A stretch of DNA of 64,000 nt from Amaurobius ferox (Eukaryota > Arthropoda > Arachnida > Araneae > Amaurobiidae), in the NCBI GenBank assembly GCA_951213105.1, contig OX578134.1, positions 141,029,206 to 141,093,205 on the forward strand, written 5' to 3'. This document shows positions 46,829 through 59,129 of the stretch, piece by piece. The position numbers were made by a program, and so were the translations under genes. Under the pieces are notes generated by a model that was not told where the DNA came from, did not search any database, and worked only from the letters and a program-made list of their open reading frames with translations. Positions within the stretch are counted from its first letter, which is position 1. Every line of letters starts with the position of its first letter.

Positions 46829-49739
46829 TAATATATATAATATATATATATATGTATATATATATAATATGTATATATATATAATATGTATATATATATA
46901 TAATATATATATATATATATAATATATATAATATGTTGTTATAAACTACATATTAAGTTTCTGAAAAGTTATTAAATATTTCTCTATAAATTATTGCTCA
47001 AACCGAAACCTCAAATTTTCGCATTGTTTTAGGTAAAATGGTAAAAACTCTTGGAAGAGTGATAAATGGGAAGATTAGAATTCAGTTTCTAAACTTTTAC
47101 AGTATTTCTGTAAAACATAACAATGCGCCCATTTTTACTGAAAATTTCCCACCTTTCTTGGTCATAATTATAATTGTTTTCATATTTATGATTAACAGCA
47201 TTTAGTGACAACTTACAATAGTCTTACAACAAAATAGGTCATCACGGTTAACTAAAAATTTATTTAATTTTCCATTATCAGAAATTCAACACCTGCCAAA
47301 ATAATTCTTCATTTCATTTCTTACAAAAATGACCAAAAATGTTCAAAATTTTATAATTCTAATAATTGAAATCGTAAGAACTTCTCGGGGTGATAGAAAA
47401 TAAATATTTCTTTTTAATGAACAACTTATCTTCAACTATCATACGGTTATATCTTCCGAAAATTATGATCAGATAGGTGAAATTACAACGAACATTACCG
47501 CTCTAGGGATAACCTTTGCAGATAACTAAATTTAATAAATGAACATAGATTACGCAATCTTGACAGTTGTCATTTAGCGCCCAATTTACATTTTAGATTC
47601 CAAATACCTCAGTTGATTTTGACAAACGTGCTAAAAAGAGCAATACAATGCTAACTGTTTTTAAAGATGTATTTCCTTAATACACTCTGAAACATATGTT
47701 TCTATTTTTAACTGAATTGATAGCTTGGAATATAGTTTCTGTACTTGGTTAAATTTTGATACCCTGTTGAAAAACACCTGGGAAAGCCTATAAAAAGAAC
47801 TACAGTCAATGCCTGATATAAATCCATTTTATTTCTTCTTTGAGATTCTATTTGTTTTGGGAGATTTTGTTACTACGATAACTTCAACTGATGACATTAA
47901 TTTTATGAAATAGTATGTTAATATAAAGAAACAAACAGTTTATATTTACACATGAAGTATTTCATATATAAAATATTAACTTCTGCGCACTATTAATAGA
48001 GATTTTACCTTACAAAGCAAAATAAACAACAAACATTCAAAGTAATTAGATTGATTAAAAATGTTATTAGTTCAAAATCATTCGCTAAAATAGATTTTGC
48101 AAACATTTATTGTCTCTAGCAACGTTATATCTACATTTTCAATCACATAACAATTCCTATACATATACAAATTCATTAAAAATATCATTTGTATAGAATA
48201 TAAGCTTTTGGTGCATTTTAAAGCTAAAAAGTTTTATACATCTAATGAAAAGAATTTGAGTTTTACTTGCAGAATAAATGATTAGTTTTACAATTCAGTT
48301 TCCTAAAAATTTTATCTGCATTGTGTTCAGAAATTACTATATGTTTTCAGTTTTGAAGCACATTTTCTTACTTCTATATTCTTAATGAAATTTTTAATAT
48401 GTATTAATATGTATACTCTTACTAACGTATTGAATCAAAATATGTATTCGAACAAAAAGGAACTGTCTTCATTAACAATCCATTCATGTGTTTCTCATTT
48501 TATGAGTTGGGCATATCCCTAAACAAATATATTCCTAGATAAACTGTACCTTCCTTAGGAAAATAATGAATGCATAACGAACAAAGAAATTAAGCAGAAC
48601 TTTTGAGTTATACTTCGAACAAATGGAACTTGGGGAACTTGCAACTGTGAGAAATATCATAAAAATATTATTTTTCTCAAAGTCTGATTCAGAACGAATC
48701 TCATCAGTAAGTTCTCTCTCTCTTTATCTCAACACACTTCCCAATAAACTAAAAAATTGCAGCTGTAGGAACAACAAGTTATATGAGAATTTGAGCTTAT
48801 CAAATTGCTCACCAGCGCAGGCTGAATTTGCATTTAAGACTTCAGATATGTCTGCTAATTTCTCCGCGCTTGTCTGAAAACATAATAAAAATGCTATTTT
48901 TTTCTTCAAAGAGCACCTTCAAATTTATCTCAGGGACACATTTTTAACACTTTACAACATAGTTGAAAAGTGCTTATGACATTGTTCATTCTGTCTGTTT
49001 TTTAGCACGATAACTGCCGTACAAATGACTATATCAAAATGAAATTTTAGTATGTTGTTCAGACGGTCTGTGGGACCTACGGAAATATAAATGAATAATA
49101 TCACCCAACTAGTTTTGGATTGAATCCGAGTTGAAAAAATGAAATACATTGAACCCTATGGGACCTAATTTTTCAAACATTTTTTAAGCAAATTCAAAAT
49201 TTATAAATTACTTCGGAAGTTTTAGGAAATATTCAAATTATCCCATAAAATATATATAAAATTTTTCAGCAAAATATATTCAGTAGTTTTTTAAATAAAA
49301 ATTAAAATAATAATTACACCGTTTATATGAGGAGATCAAGTGACCATTATATGAAGAGATCACATGACTCACTTCAAAGTAAAATATGGCATCCATCTTG
49401 TGTCAAAATAGTGATTTTTAAAGTTCTTTTTAATTCATATTTAGTGTTCTATCTGTCCTAAAACGGCTTTCTTTTTGCTTAAATTCTGTGCATCTACATT
49501 CTGAAATGACGCAATTACAATATATTTTAGTTTAAATGATCATCAGACTATTATTTCTGCAACGAAGTCTAATTTTCACTCATGGAGAATGCAAACACAA
49601 AGATGGAGGATGAGTTATATAAGAATTGCTGCATTTCTTTAACCGAAAATTATTTAGCTCTAGAGTCTACAATATAGCTGATATGAATGAAATATTCATG
49701 GTTTTACATAGAGAAGTAGACGATTTTTTCGATAAAGTT
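45713..49739. other. Intron DNA with TA-rich block and diverged repeats
   Basis: A (TA)n/(AATA)n block of about 175 bases is at 46762-46935. A segment at about 46020-46115 (minus) matches 55190-55250 ('atttgctgtcc', 'tcaggaattgga', 'cttccaaa'), and 47560-47720 is weakly like 53250-53400. A 13-mer copy is at 46347-46359 (minus). No exon was found. Confidence 0.45.
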
Positions 49740-50170
49740 TTAAGTATAGAGTTAAATTACTTGTACCTCCATGATTTTAAGTTTTTAAATAAAATAAATT
49801 ATTGTAGCATTGTGATGAATGAAATGAATGGAAAAAAAGTTCATGAAAGAAATGCTGCTTTTATAGAGAGAGCCAGGCGATGTATATTTCAATGACGTCA
49901 TTTGAATAAAGTTCATTTGTTTTCGATGAAGTATTCAAATATAATAAATTATTGTATTATTGATATAATTTTTAAAATATTACCACTGAAAGTATCGCAT
50001 TTTAGAGATGTTTAAACCAGGCAATTTATATTTCAAAGACGTCATTTGAATAAAGTTCATTTTTTTCTATGAAATTTTAAGCTTCCAAATATAATAAATT
50101 ATTGTATTATTGTGATAATTTTAAAAATATTACCGCTGAATGTATCGCATTTTAGAGATGTTTAAATAAA
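49740..50170 (+). repeat. Tandem array, about 145-bp unit, 2-3 copies
   Basis: Two clear units (about 49873-50015 and 50016-50165) share 'tttatatttcaa.gacgtcatt', 'gaataaagttcattt', 'aaatataataaattattg' and 'gtatcgcattttagagatgt'. A more diverged unit precedes them from about 49740. The 89-codon frame at 49626-49895 overlaps the first unit only. Confidence 0.8.
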
Positions 50171-50719
50171 ATTTCATTGCTGTTGAAAAGTGTTTCATAA
50201 TCAGTTTTATACATGATTGATCTTTCTTGTTTCTTCTAACTTAATTGACGACTCCGCGCCAGGCGGATGTATTGGTAGCTGATTTGCCTGTTAAAAGAAT
50301 ATGGTAAAAGGTTGAAAATGTGGCAACCGAAATTAAATAAACTTAAAGTTACACTTTTAAATATTAAATTCATTAAGTAATTATTATTTTATTATTAAAA
50401 TCATTAAGATGTCCTGGCCGATATTCTCATGTAGTGGAATTAGTTATTAAATCGTACATTGCTTGTTTTGCCGCTATAAACCCTTCAATTATTTTACCTT
50501 TCCTGTGAGTCCTGTAAAGGAATAATTAATTAATAAAATACTAAATTGATCACACCATTTAAACTTAAACAATAAAACATTTATTGGCAAATTTTTTTTT
50601 TCATTACTTATCGCAGCGGAGGGGACATATGCGACCAGAATTATTAAAATTACTATCGTGTCTAGGACCTGCGATAACTGTTGAGCACATACCTTCCGAT
50701 TAGTCTTGGGCTTTATCAT

Positions 50720-51335
50720 ATCTCAAAGGCTTGCATCAGTCTTAGTACTGCCATAACTCTTTGGTGTGTGGCTTCTCCTCGTACTCTGAATGCACTCACA
50801 CATTGATCTATCTCCAATCTCCATTCTCCAATCTCCATTGATCTATCTCTATCTAATTTGAAACCTCCACGGGACACTCTACAAATCTGTTGGGTTTTTC
50901 ATTCTTCTCTAGTCATGCTCTTAAGTTAAAATCGTGATTATTCCTGCTGGCATGCTTCTAAGTCAAAGTTCCATGGTTGTCTCTTGTGGTATGCTCTTAA
51001 ATCGACATCTTTATCGTTTTCTCTCTTGTTCTCGGGTCACAGGCTGTGGTTCCTCGGTGTGTGTGTGTGTGTGGGGGGGGGGGTAACTCCGCCTTTACTT
51101 CTTTTTGGCGCTTATTGGTTACTCCTTTACCCAATGGCACCATTGCACATTTAGTAGGGCCCAGCTCAGCCCCTCTGCTATGGCACCCCTAAATTTATAG
51201 TCTTCTGACCTACAGGTTCACGTCGTAATAAACTTTGGTGCCAGCCAGACTACAATATTTGTCTGCCGTTCTGGCCACCATAAATTTCTGAATAAAAGTG
51301 TCTCATCAAATGTGAGAACTATTTCTGGTCTCACA
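50720..51335 (-). repeat. LTR-like repeat C, minus copy
   Basis: On the minus strand it begins TGTGAGACCAGAAATAG at 51335, as at 24838, and shares 'cataaatttaggggt' and 'attgggtaaa'. It contains a (GT)n plus G-run at 51057-51083. The far end is not defined; a TGTGAGTCC at about 50506 could be it. Confidence 0.4.
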
Positions 51336-52959
51336 GAAAATAAAACTGATAGTTTAATATAAGCTGTGGAGAATATGTCTCGTCAATAATGCAGCAATCT
51401 ATATTTAGTTATTGATGTCCGAGGTAAAAAATGGTTGAAATAGAACATTGAGTGTTTATTGTGAAGAAACTTTAATGTAACGTACATTTATAAATAAGTG
51501 TAGTGATGTACCTCTAAAATTATTTCTTTATTTTTATTTTAGATAATATTGGTACATTAAAATATACAAAAGTGAAAATCCTTAAATTTTCCATACCATT
51601 ATTCAGTTGAAATGCTTTATAAATCCCACAAACCTTCGACTAATATGGCAACATGCAAATCTGGAGACAGAACAGTGTTCGATAAAATGAAAACCTTAAA
51701 CTGTAATTTCATTTGCAATAACTGTAAATTTCCATTTCATATTTTAAATCAGATTTTATCCCAAAGAATTTTAGTTTGCACAAAATAGGGAATTTCCGTT
51801 TTGTTTGGAAACATCTTTAACGTTATTATTTTTATTTTACGTTCTGTATAGGGTGTGATGTTAATGAAACAACCAAGAGAAAGGATTTTGCTAAAATTTC
51901 AACCAAAATCTATTTGTAATATGGGTGCTGAAGCCCCCCTAGCGCCCCCCCTCCCGCGTGGCGCCGTTTATGACTCGGCGTGTTAAGCATTTATCTGTAC
52001 TACTTATTCAAGTCTAAAACATTCGGATAAGTTCTAGATGGATTATCGTTAGACAACGTAAGTCAATAAAATGGGCGATGCTCAGTACTCTTGTTCAAAT
52101 ACATTCAGTAATGAATTCGGCATTTAAAACAAATATTTTCATAGATAAAAATTGCAAAAAAAAAATGGTTAAATTTTAAAAGAGTAATCATCGGACAATT
52201 CATATCACTAAAGGACGCGAGGTACAGGCAAATATTTTATCTTACTACTTTCAGCAAAATACTCGGCTTGCAAAACATAAATTTGCAGCATATATTCTAA
52301 TACGAAAGAAAAATCGGTTGTTATAGAGAATTTATCTTCGAATAATGTACGTATATCAACAAAAGGTCTGGGACAAAATAAAATTTTAGGCCAAGGTTTT
52401 AGAGGTTATTTTCGAACGTTTTAGAGGTTATCTTAGAACAACGACTGCATACAGTGAGATATAAAAAACAGCAAACAACGACCAATACTAAAGAAGCTTA
52501 GTCGCTTTACCCCCCCGCTTTAATAATATTAAATACAATTAATTTTGAAATCTTATATTCGCCCAAATGCATGACGATGAGACTGTGTTCATAAATAATT
52601 TATATTCTATGAGTATCTTTTATCCAGATATATCATTTAATGAAGGTTATATAATATTTTACAGCATTATAACATATACATATTACCATCATGAAAATCT
52701 TGAGAGTTTACATCTGTAAAAATTGGGATTCAAAATTCAGTTGCAAATATTTTATCCGAAATTTTTGCAGATAGCAGACAACAGCCTGTCAATTTGTAAG
52801 GATGTTTTATATCCTCACTAGTCAGGATAAAATCTTTTACTTTTTATTTTTATGAAAAACATTGGTAATCCTAATAAGACATCTAAAAAGGGGGGGGGGG
52901 TTATGATTGAAGATTTAATCTTCTGTTGTCACAATATCACTGGTTGGACGCCTTTCCAA
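51336..52959. other. Intron DNA, nothing clear
   Basis: No exon found. It holds a C/G-rich patch near 51930-51970 and a G-run at about 52890-52900. Confidence 0.45.
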
Positions 52960-54560
52960 ACAAGTCATTTTTTCCAGCACTTGGATAATCTATGAATGTA
53001 TGTCTTGGACAAAGTGTGAGGAACTTAAAACTGGGACTGATAGCACATGATTGTTTTCTTCACAATGAATTATTTGGAATAAATCACGTCAGCGATTTTT
53101 GTGGTCCTTTATCTTTCCTTGCAATTTAATACGCAAAAGATTAAATTATAAAAAATATGATAAAAACCACAAAAGGGAGGAAAGAACTTTATAATTATAT
53201 TTAATAAGCGAAAATAACTTGTCAAATCTCGAGCTTTGCCGGCAGGAGATGAACTTAAATTTACGGCTTCAAATACGTCAGTTGATTTCTACCAACATGT
53301 TTGAGTGACAGTAAGAATGATTTTCATCGAAGTAGATTTCCTTCAAATAGCTTTTGGCTTTAGAGGAAGTATATTTCAAAATATGACTGAATTAACAATA
53401 TAGAGTGTATTACTTTTGTACTTGATTTTGCATTATTTTTGTACTTGATATGTTTTTGATAGTTTGTTACAGCATGAAGAGAACTGGAAACCGTATAACA
53501 AACTACTTTTAAGAATGTGGTAGGTGATGTACAAATTGATATCACACAATTAGTTACTTGGGGCACCTTTCTAATCAAATTATGCTTTTCATTTCTTAAA
53601 AAATAACAAAGCATCTTAAACACCGCGTACTGTTGGCTCATTTCAGTCGACGTGGTGGCCGAACGGTCAAAGCGAGCGTTTCCAGCTATTGATCGGCCGC
53701 CACGTTGTGGGTTCGAGTCCCACGTAAGACATGGATGTTTGTGTTGTTGGGTGCAATGTGTTCCCACCCCCACTGGTGCGCTGGGGCAACGTCTTTGACG
53801 GCTAAGAGGTTCACTGTTCTGGCCGATGTATAAGCGAATATGAAAGAGTCAATGCCTGGCCATTGGAAAAAAAAATTCTTAAAAAATATTAATGTGTGAA
53901 GATAATGAAATCACGCAGAACTAAGAGTTATAGTTTAGAAAAATACTAAGGAATTTTTAACTGGGACTGATAACATATGATTTTAATTTTTCACAAGGAA
54001 TCATTCCGAAGCTTTTTAGTTTCTTTGATTTCAATACGCAAAAGATTAAATTATAAAGACAGGATATAAACCATAGCAGGGGAAAAAGTACTTTACAATT
54101 AGATTTAACAAGAAAAAAACACATTATGATTAGATTTAACAAGGAAAAAGGACATTACATCTATATTTAACAAGCAAGAAGAACATTACAATTATATTTA
54201 ACAAGCATAAAGACTTTGTCGAATTTTGAGTTCTGTCAGTACGTGATTAACTTTCATTTAGGTTAGCTGATTTCTATCAACATGTTTGAGCGACAGTAAC
54301 AATAGTTTTCCTTGAAGCAGAGTTTCTTCAAATTGCCTTGTAGGATATTCCAACATCTGACTGTATTAACAGCGTGAAATGGACATTAAATTTCGTGCTT
54401 GATTTGTTTCTGATAGTTTGTCACAGTATGGGGAGAATTGGGAGTTGCATTTAAAGTATGTGCTAGGAATGTGTTAGGTTATGTACAAATTTATATCATA
54501 TAATTGATTACTTGTAACGTACAATGAATGTCTATTTGGGAATTAAAATGCATAACACGT
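52960..54560 (+). repeat. Local duplication of about 0.6 kb
   Basis: Copy 1 (about 52960-53605) and copy 2 (about 53935-54560) run in parallel: 'aactgggactgata', 'caatacgcaaaagattaaat', 'gatttctaccaacatgtttg', 'tttttgatagtttgttacag' and 'aatgtgttaggt'-type landmarks in order. Divergence is clear, perhaps a quarter of positions. A SINE lies between the two. Confidence 0.75.
53606..53875 (+). mobile_element. tRNA(Ser/Leu)-derived SINE with poly-A tail
   Basis: The head at about 53647-53733 contains box A TGGCCGAACGG and box B GGTTCGAGTCC, and a perfect T-arm (GTGGG TTCGAGT CCCAC), close to a class II tRNA. The acceptor ends do not pair, so it is not a working tRNA gene. A body of about 130 bases and an A-run (53867-53875) follow. 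The 13-base direct repeat TTCTTAAAAAATA at 53593-53605 and 53876-53888 is a likely target duplication, though AT-rich and leaving about 40 extra bases before the head. Confidence 0.8.
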
Positions 54561-56117
54561 TTTTTATTTGAAATTATATCATATTAAACTGTTTCATCTT
54601 GCACATTTCGGGTACTGTTTTAGAAATAATTAAAAATAATTATATTATGTTATCTATAGTTCTGTGTGAGGTTTTCCAAAAATTAAAATCATAATTTATT
54701 ATATGATAAATTTTATTTATGCAATTTCTTAACAAATGCAAATATTAAATTTCAAAATTTCGTAATTTAAAAATTATATAATGTGAAATTCGAGTACTTT
54801 ATCCTTGATAACTACCTATGGTATCGAAAACGTTCATCGTGCTTATGAATCTCCAATCCAATTTCAATGTCTTAGTCACTTTTATGTGTACCGTAAACCA
54901 TTTTTATTCGGATTTGTATTGTTAATCGGATATTAAACCTATCTCAAAGATTTAAAGTGCTTCTAACTAACATAATGAACTGTTTTGCGCAGGGTACATG
55001 CTTAGATTGAAAGTTCAAAGCTTTTACCAGGATTATGAAACCAAAAATAATTTGCTCATTTTCACAAAATTTTCTAACATACACACTTCTAAAGGAATAT
55101 TTTATTTATATATTTATATTAAGCTATTGAAATTCACAACGAGACTTCAAACAAAAGACGTCTATCATGATTAATGATCTATTTATTTGCTGTCCCACTA
55201 TCAGGAATTGGACACATTCCAAAACTATCTTCCATTTTTTTCCCCTTAAAAGGAATAAATGTTTAGTGAGCAAATGAAATTAAGCAGAATCTTAGAGATA
55301 GGTTTCGAATAAATGAATTCAAAACATCTTGTAAGCGGAGTAACGTTATATAACGATTTTCTCGTAATGAATCACCTGGAATGAATAGCACCAGTCGGTT
55401 TTGTTCTCCTTATCGTTTCATACTTGTCATGATGCGATAGTGAAATTATATAGCATTTTTATTATTTCATGTGTTTTACACCAGCTGTGTCTATAGCAAC
55501 TTCATACCCAAAATGCAGACCTTAAGCGGCCGTTAAATAAAACTAACATATCTCAAATTCAATTTTATAGAAGATGTTGCAGCAGTTAGGATACTTTATA
55601 ATATATAAAATGCAACATGTTTTATGACAACAACAAAATAGAAATAAATCCTCCAAATGAGTATCATAATTAGCTTTTGTAAAGCCAGAATTGAAGTGGA
55701 CTTCGAGATTGGCAAAAATAGTGTTTATCATCTTGATAATAGTGTCTATTATCTTGATAATAGTCTATCATCTAGTGTCTAACATCTTCGCAAATGAACT
55801 TTGCGAAAAAAAAAGCTAGAAACGATAATAACATCTAATATCCACCGAACTGTCACAGAAAGCATAAATATATCTGCAAAAATATTAAGTGATCATAGGT
55901 TTTAAGTGGTCATAAGTCATCACTGGATGATTTGACATAAGGTATTTCATTGTATCGTTCCAGTTTTACAAAAACGCAAGTTAAATTCAAAATCATTGTT
56001 CAGTATGGAGACAGATTTTGTTTTTAATTATTCACTCACTTTATAAGTAATATATCAATTAGAAAATATCATGAAATTCAAAATGAAAATATAAAATATA
56101 CATCACAAAGCTGTTAC
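54561..56117. other. Intron DNA next to exon A
   Basis: AT-rich. The only repeat recognised is the 55190-55250 segment with an inverted partner near 46050. No exon was found. Confidence 0.45.
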
Positions 56118-56188
56118 CTGCCAAGAAATTCTAACTGATGATGAATCCAGCGGAATGGCTTTAACTTGTCGTGGTGGACTTCTTGGAG
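56118..56188 (-). CDS. Dscam: Dscam exon A: start of an FN3 domain
   Basis: A 71-base exon (2 + 23 codons) reading (A)PRSPPRQVKAIPLDSSSVR followed by ISWQ: the proline-rich entry, A and B strands and core tryptophan of an FN3 domain. Together with exon B it makes a whole FN3 domain. The acceptor is acaatttag|C and the donor is TGGCAG|gtaaca. The exon ends exactly on a codon, matching exon B's phase-0 start. It is the most 5' exon recognised here; the preceding exon must end in phase 1 and lies beyond the window or was missed. Confidence 0.85.
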
Positions 56189-59129
56189 CTAAATTGTAAC
56201 AAAATGTGAATAAATTACATCCATTTATTATTATTTAAAGCAAAACATTTATTGTAATTTTTTATATACTCGATATTGGTACTTAATACCAAAAATGTTG
56301 GAAACAGGTTAAATGTTAAGCATATGAGTTATGAAAAAACAATCTTGATTAATGTAACATGCACGTACTAAGTACATATATATACAAATATTCAATCCTT
56401 TAGAATCATTGTTGATGCCGAGTAAACATGGAGAGGTAAAAAACAAGTGTGTTATTAAAACAAATATATACACTTTTTTGGATTTTCATTTATGCAAAAT
56501 ATAAGATTTCCTTACAAAATATAGCCTAGATTCAGCAGTGATCAATTTTATAAACAGCAAGAGAAAACCTATAATATATTTTTTAATGGCGATTAAATTT
56601 ATAATAAGACTCAAGCACACAAGTAGTTACAATACACTAATAATAATAATGTTTTACCTAAATTAAGTATCAGATACAATAAAACAGCAATTGGATAGTC
56701 ATCTAATTATAATAAATAAGGGATACTATTCTCAAAACATTGCTGTATCTTACAATTGAATATAGCTCGTATTACATCAACTGCTCTATAACTAAGCTAT
56801 GTCTCCTTTTATATACTCTCTGCAGAAATTTTCAGAAAAGTCTCACATCTCCCATAATATTCATTATTTCGAGACAGTTTTAGTACATTCAAAAAGTCAC
56901 CAAAAGTCGTTATGTTGGCGATAATTCATCAAATCTGGCAACCATGCCACGATTTCTCAAATATGGTAACGCTAAATTAAAATAATGAGAATAGCTGCCT
57001 GTAAAGGTGTTTTTCCGTGTCCTTTAAATTTCCGGTTCCCAATAGAGCTTTCAGTGAAGGAATTTTACATATTAGTAAGGATATTTTTCCTTAAATTTAA
57101 AGGACTGGGAGCTTCACCTTTTATTCCGAACACACACCCATCAGCATTCGTTTCCAATAAGTGCACGTAAAAATGTCAAAATTTATAAATGTGTTTTATT
57201 TTCATCATATTAATACATTTTCCCAATAAAGATAGTGGTGATTATCCATGAAATAAATTGCTTTTTTGAAATACAACTACAACTATAGTTCATATTGTTT
57301 AAGAAAAATATTACGTAACGTTTACTCAAATAGTTAGAAAATTTCTCTCACATTAACAATTTGAAATGTTCGTTTGATTACATAGTTCTTTGTAATCGTG
57401 TATAGATAGTTTATTTCACACAAAAACATCCATAAACATCGTTAAAAGGATGATCTTGATCCAACGGTGACGATCACGATTTTCGAATGATTAATATAGA
57501 GAGACGGCGTGTCACCACGATGTCGCATTAAATTATTTGAATCGTAATCTAGCAGTCAGATGGCTGATTTGTAAAGATTAACCGTTTCTATTTTCAACTT
57601 GTTATTTTTCGAACAATGTCTTTCCCGATGTAAGAATAGTCTAAATTTAAATAACAGCCCCTCAGATTGCGGACGGTAGAGGGTGCTGGCAACCAAGTTT
57701 TGAAAAGGCGAAGTGCGAAGCACGAGATGAAGATGGTGCGAGGTAGAGCGTGGCGTGTGTGGATGCAGACGATTTTTTCAAGGGAGGACCATATATATTC
57801 GGATTTATCATTTGTAAATTAAGTTAATGGAATTTATTTTATGATATCTGCAGTTTAAAAATTAGCTTGTTATTTTCATCAAAAGATGTCTGCGTGTTCA
57901 TTCCGACACCTTTACAGATTTATCTTGAAATAGAATGTTCTTAATATCTAACACGTTCAAATGTTATTTTTGTACTTGTCTCAGTTATATAAATTTTTGA
58001 AAACAAAATAAATATTGCATAATTTAAAGAAAGATTCACATGGCTCTTAACATAAAGAAAGACTAATGTTCATTGGACTAACTATATTTCTTACGCGATA
58101 TTTACAATAAGTGACAATTGTTGAAGCTGCTCATTTTAAATATAAAACTAAATTTTAGGCTTAATTATTTATTTCCTAATTATTTATTTCATGAAGAAAG
58201 CCCAAAAAATAAGTTTAATACCGCATCCGCATAACTTCCGGTGTCTAAAGTGCCATTTTCACTTTTAATGGCATCCTATAAAAGGTATTAACACTTTGTT
58301 CCCTTCAATTTAACGATAGAAAAAAAAATGTGTATCATGTTACGCTATAATTAGTTTCCGCTCCTTCATCTATATCGTGATTTATGTTTTAAATACTGCC
58401 TGATTCTAATAGTACGAACTTTAAAATTTTTATCAGTGATTAAACAACAATAATATCTTTCAGCTGATTTAATATATCCTGAATCTATTTATTAGAACGT
58501 TTAAAGGTATGTTTAAATATGTTTAAAGCATTTTATGGTCGTTTTCTGAGCAGTGTGTTAATTTCTCAATGAAGCGGAGTATTTATTTTATAAACAAAAT
58601 CCTAATATTTAAATTTTTATTTCCAAATTTCAAATTTTATTTTTTGTTTATATTCAAGCGCAGGAATTCTTAGAATTTTAATTTGTAATTTTCTATCATA
58701 TGTCATCTCTAATCAGTTCGTTTCGTATACTATATATACTATATACATTTTCTCCGATAAGTGTGAACTCTTATAAAACTATCGGATAATAATAAAACCG
58801 GTAGTAAATGTAAAAAATGTTAGACGAAACGTAAATATAAATCAAATGTAATAAATGGTGATATAATTTTGAAATGTAAAACAAATCCCTACTAAAAATG
58901 GCGTAGCATCACATTATAAGCGGTTCAAAATATAAAATTTTAATATTTCATCTTTAACATCATCAGAACATTGCCCAGCCAATTAATTTGAAAACAAAAT
59001 TTAAAACTGACACAGACCGTAACAAACCAGTGAATCGACTAAATATGAAATAGCATACTAAATTTCAAAAACACATTCAAACACCATAGGTAAATTTTTA
59101 GACATAAGCGTATAAAATCAATATAAAAG
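56189..59129 (-). other. Intron 5' of exon A, no exon found
   Basis: No further Ig or FN3 exon was recognised on the minus strand. A GC-richer patch at 57655-57790 ('gtagagggtgctggcaacca') looks like a repeat piece without a partner here. Short frames such as 56985-57170 have no protein likeness. Confidence 0.5.

Larger units (their letters stand above)
38158..56117 (-). other. Dscam intron between exons A and B (18.0 kb)
   Basis: Phase-0 intron from donor GGCAG|gtaaca to acceptor aatcacag|C, the largest seen in this gene. It carries two 0.9-kb family copies, a truncated LINE, LTR-like repeats, two tandem arrays and a duplicated 0.6-kb block with a SINE. No alternative exon was recognised inside. 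Confidence 0.8.

Noticed and set aside
53647..53733. A working tRNA-Ser or tRNA-Leu gene
   Set aside because: The T-arm is perfect but the acceptor stem does not pair, and a SINE body with A-tail follows.
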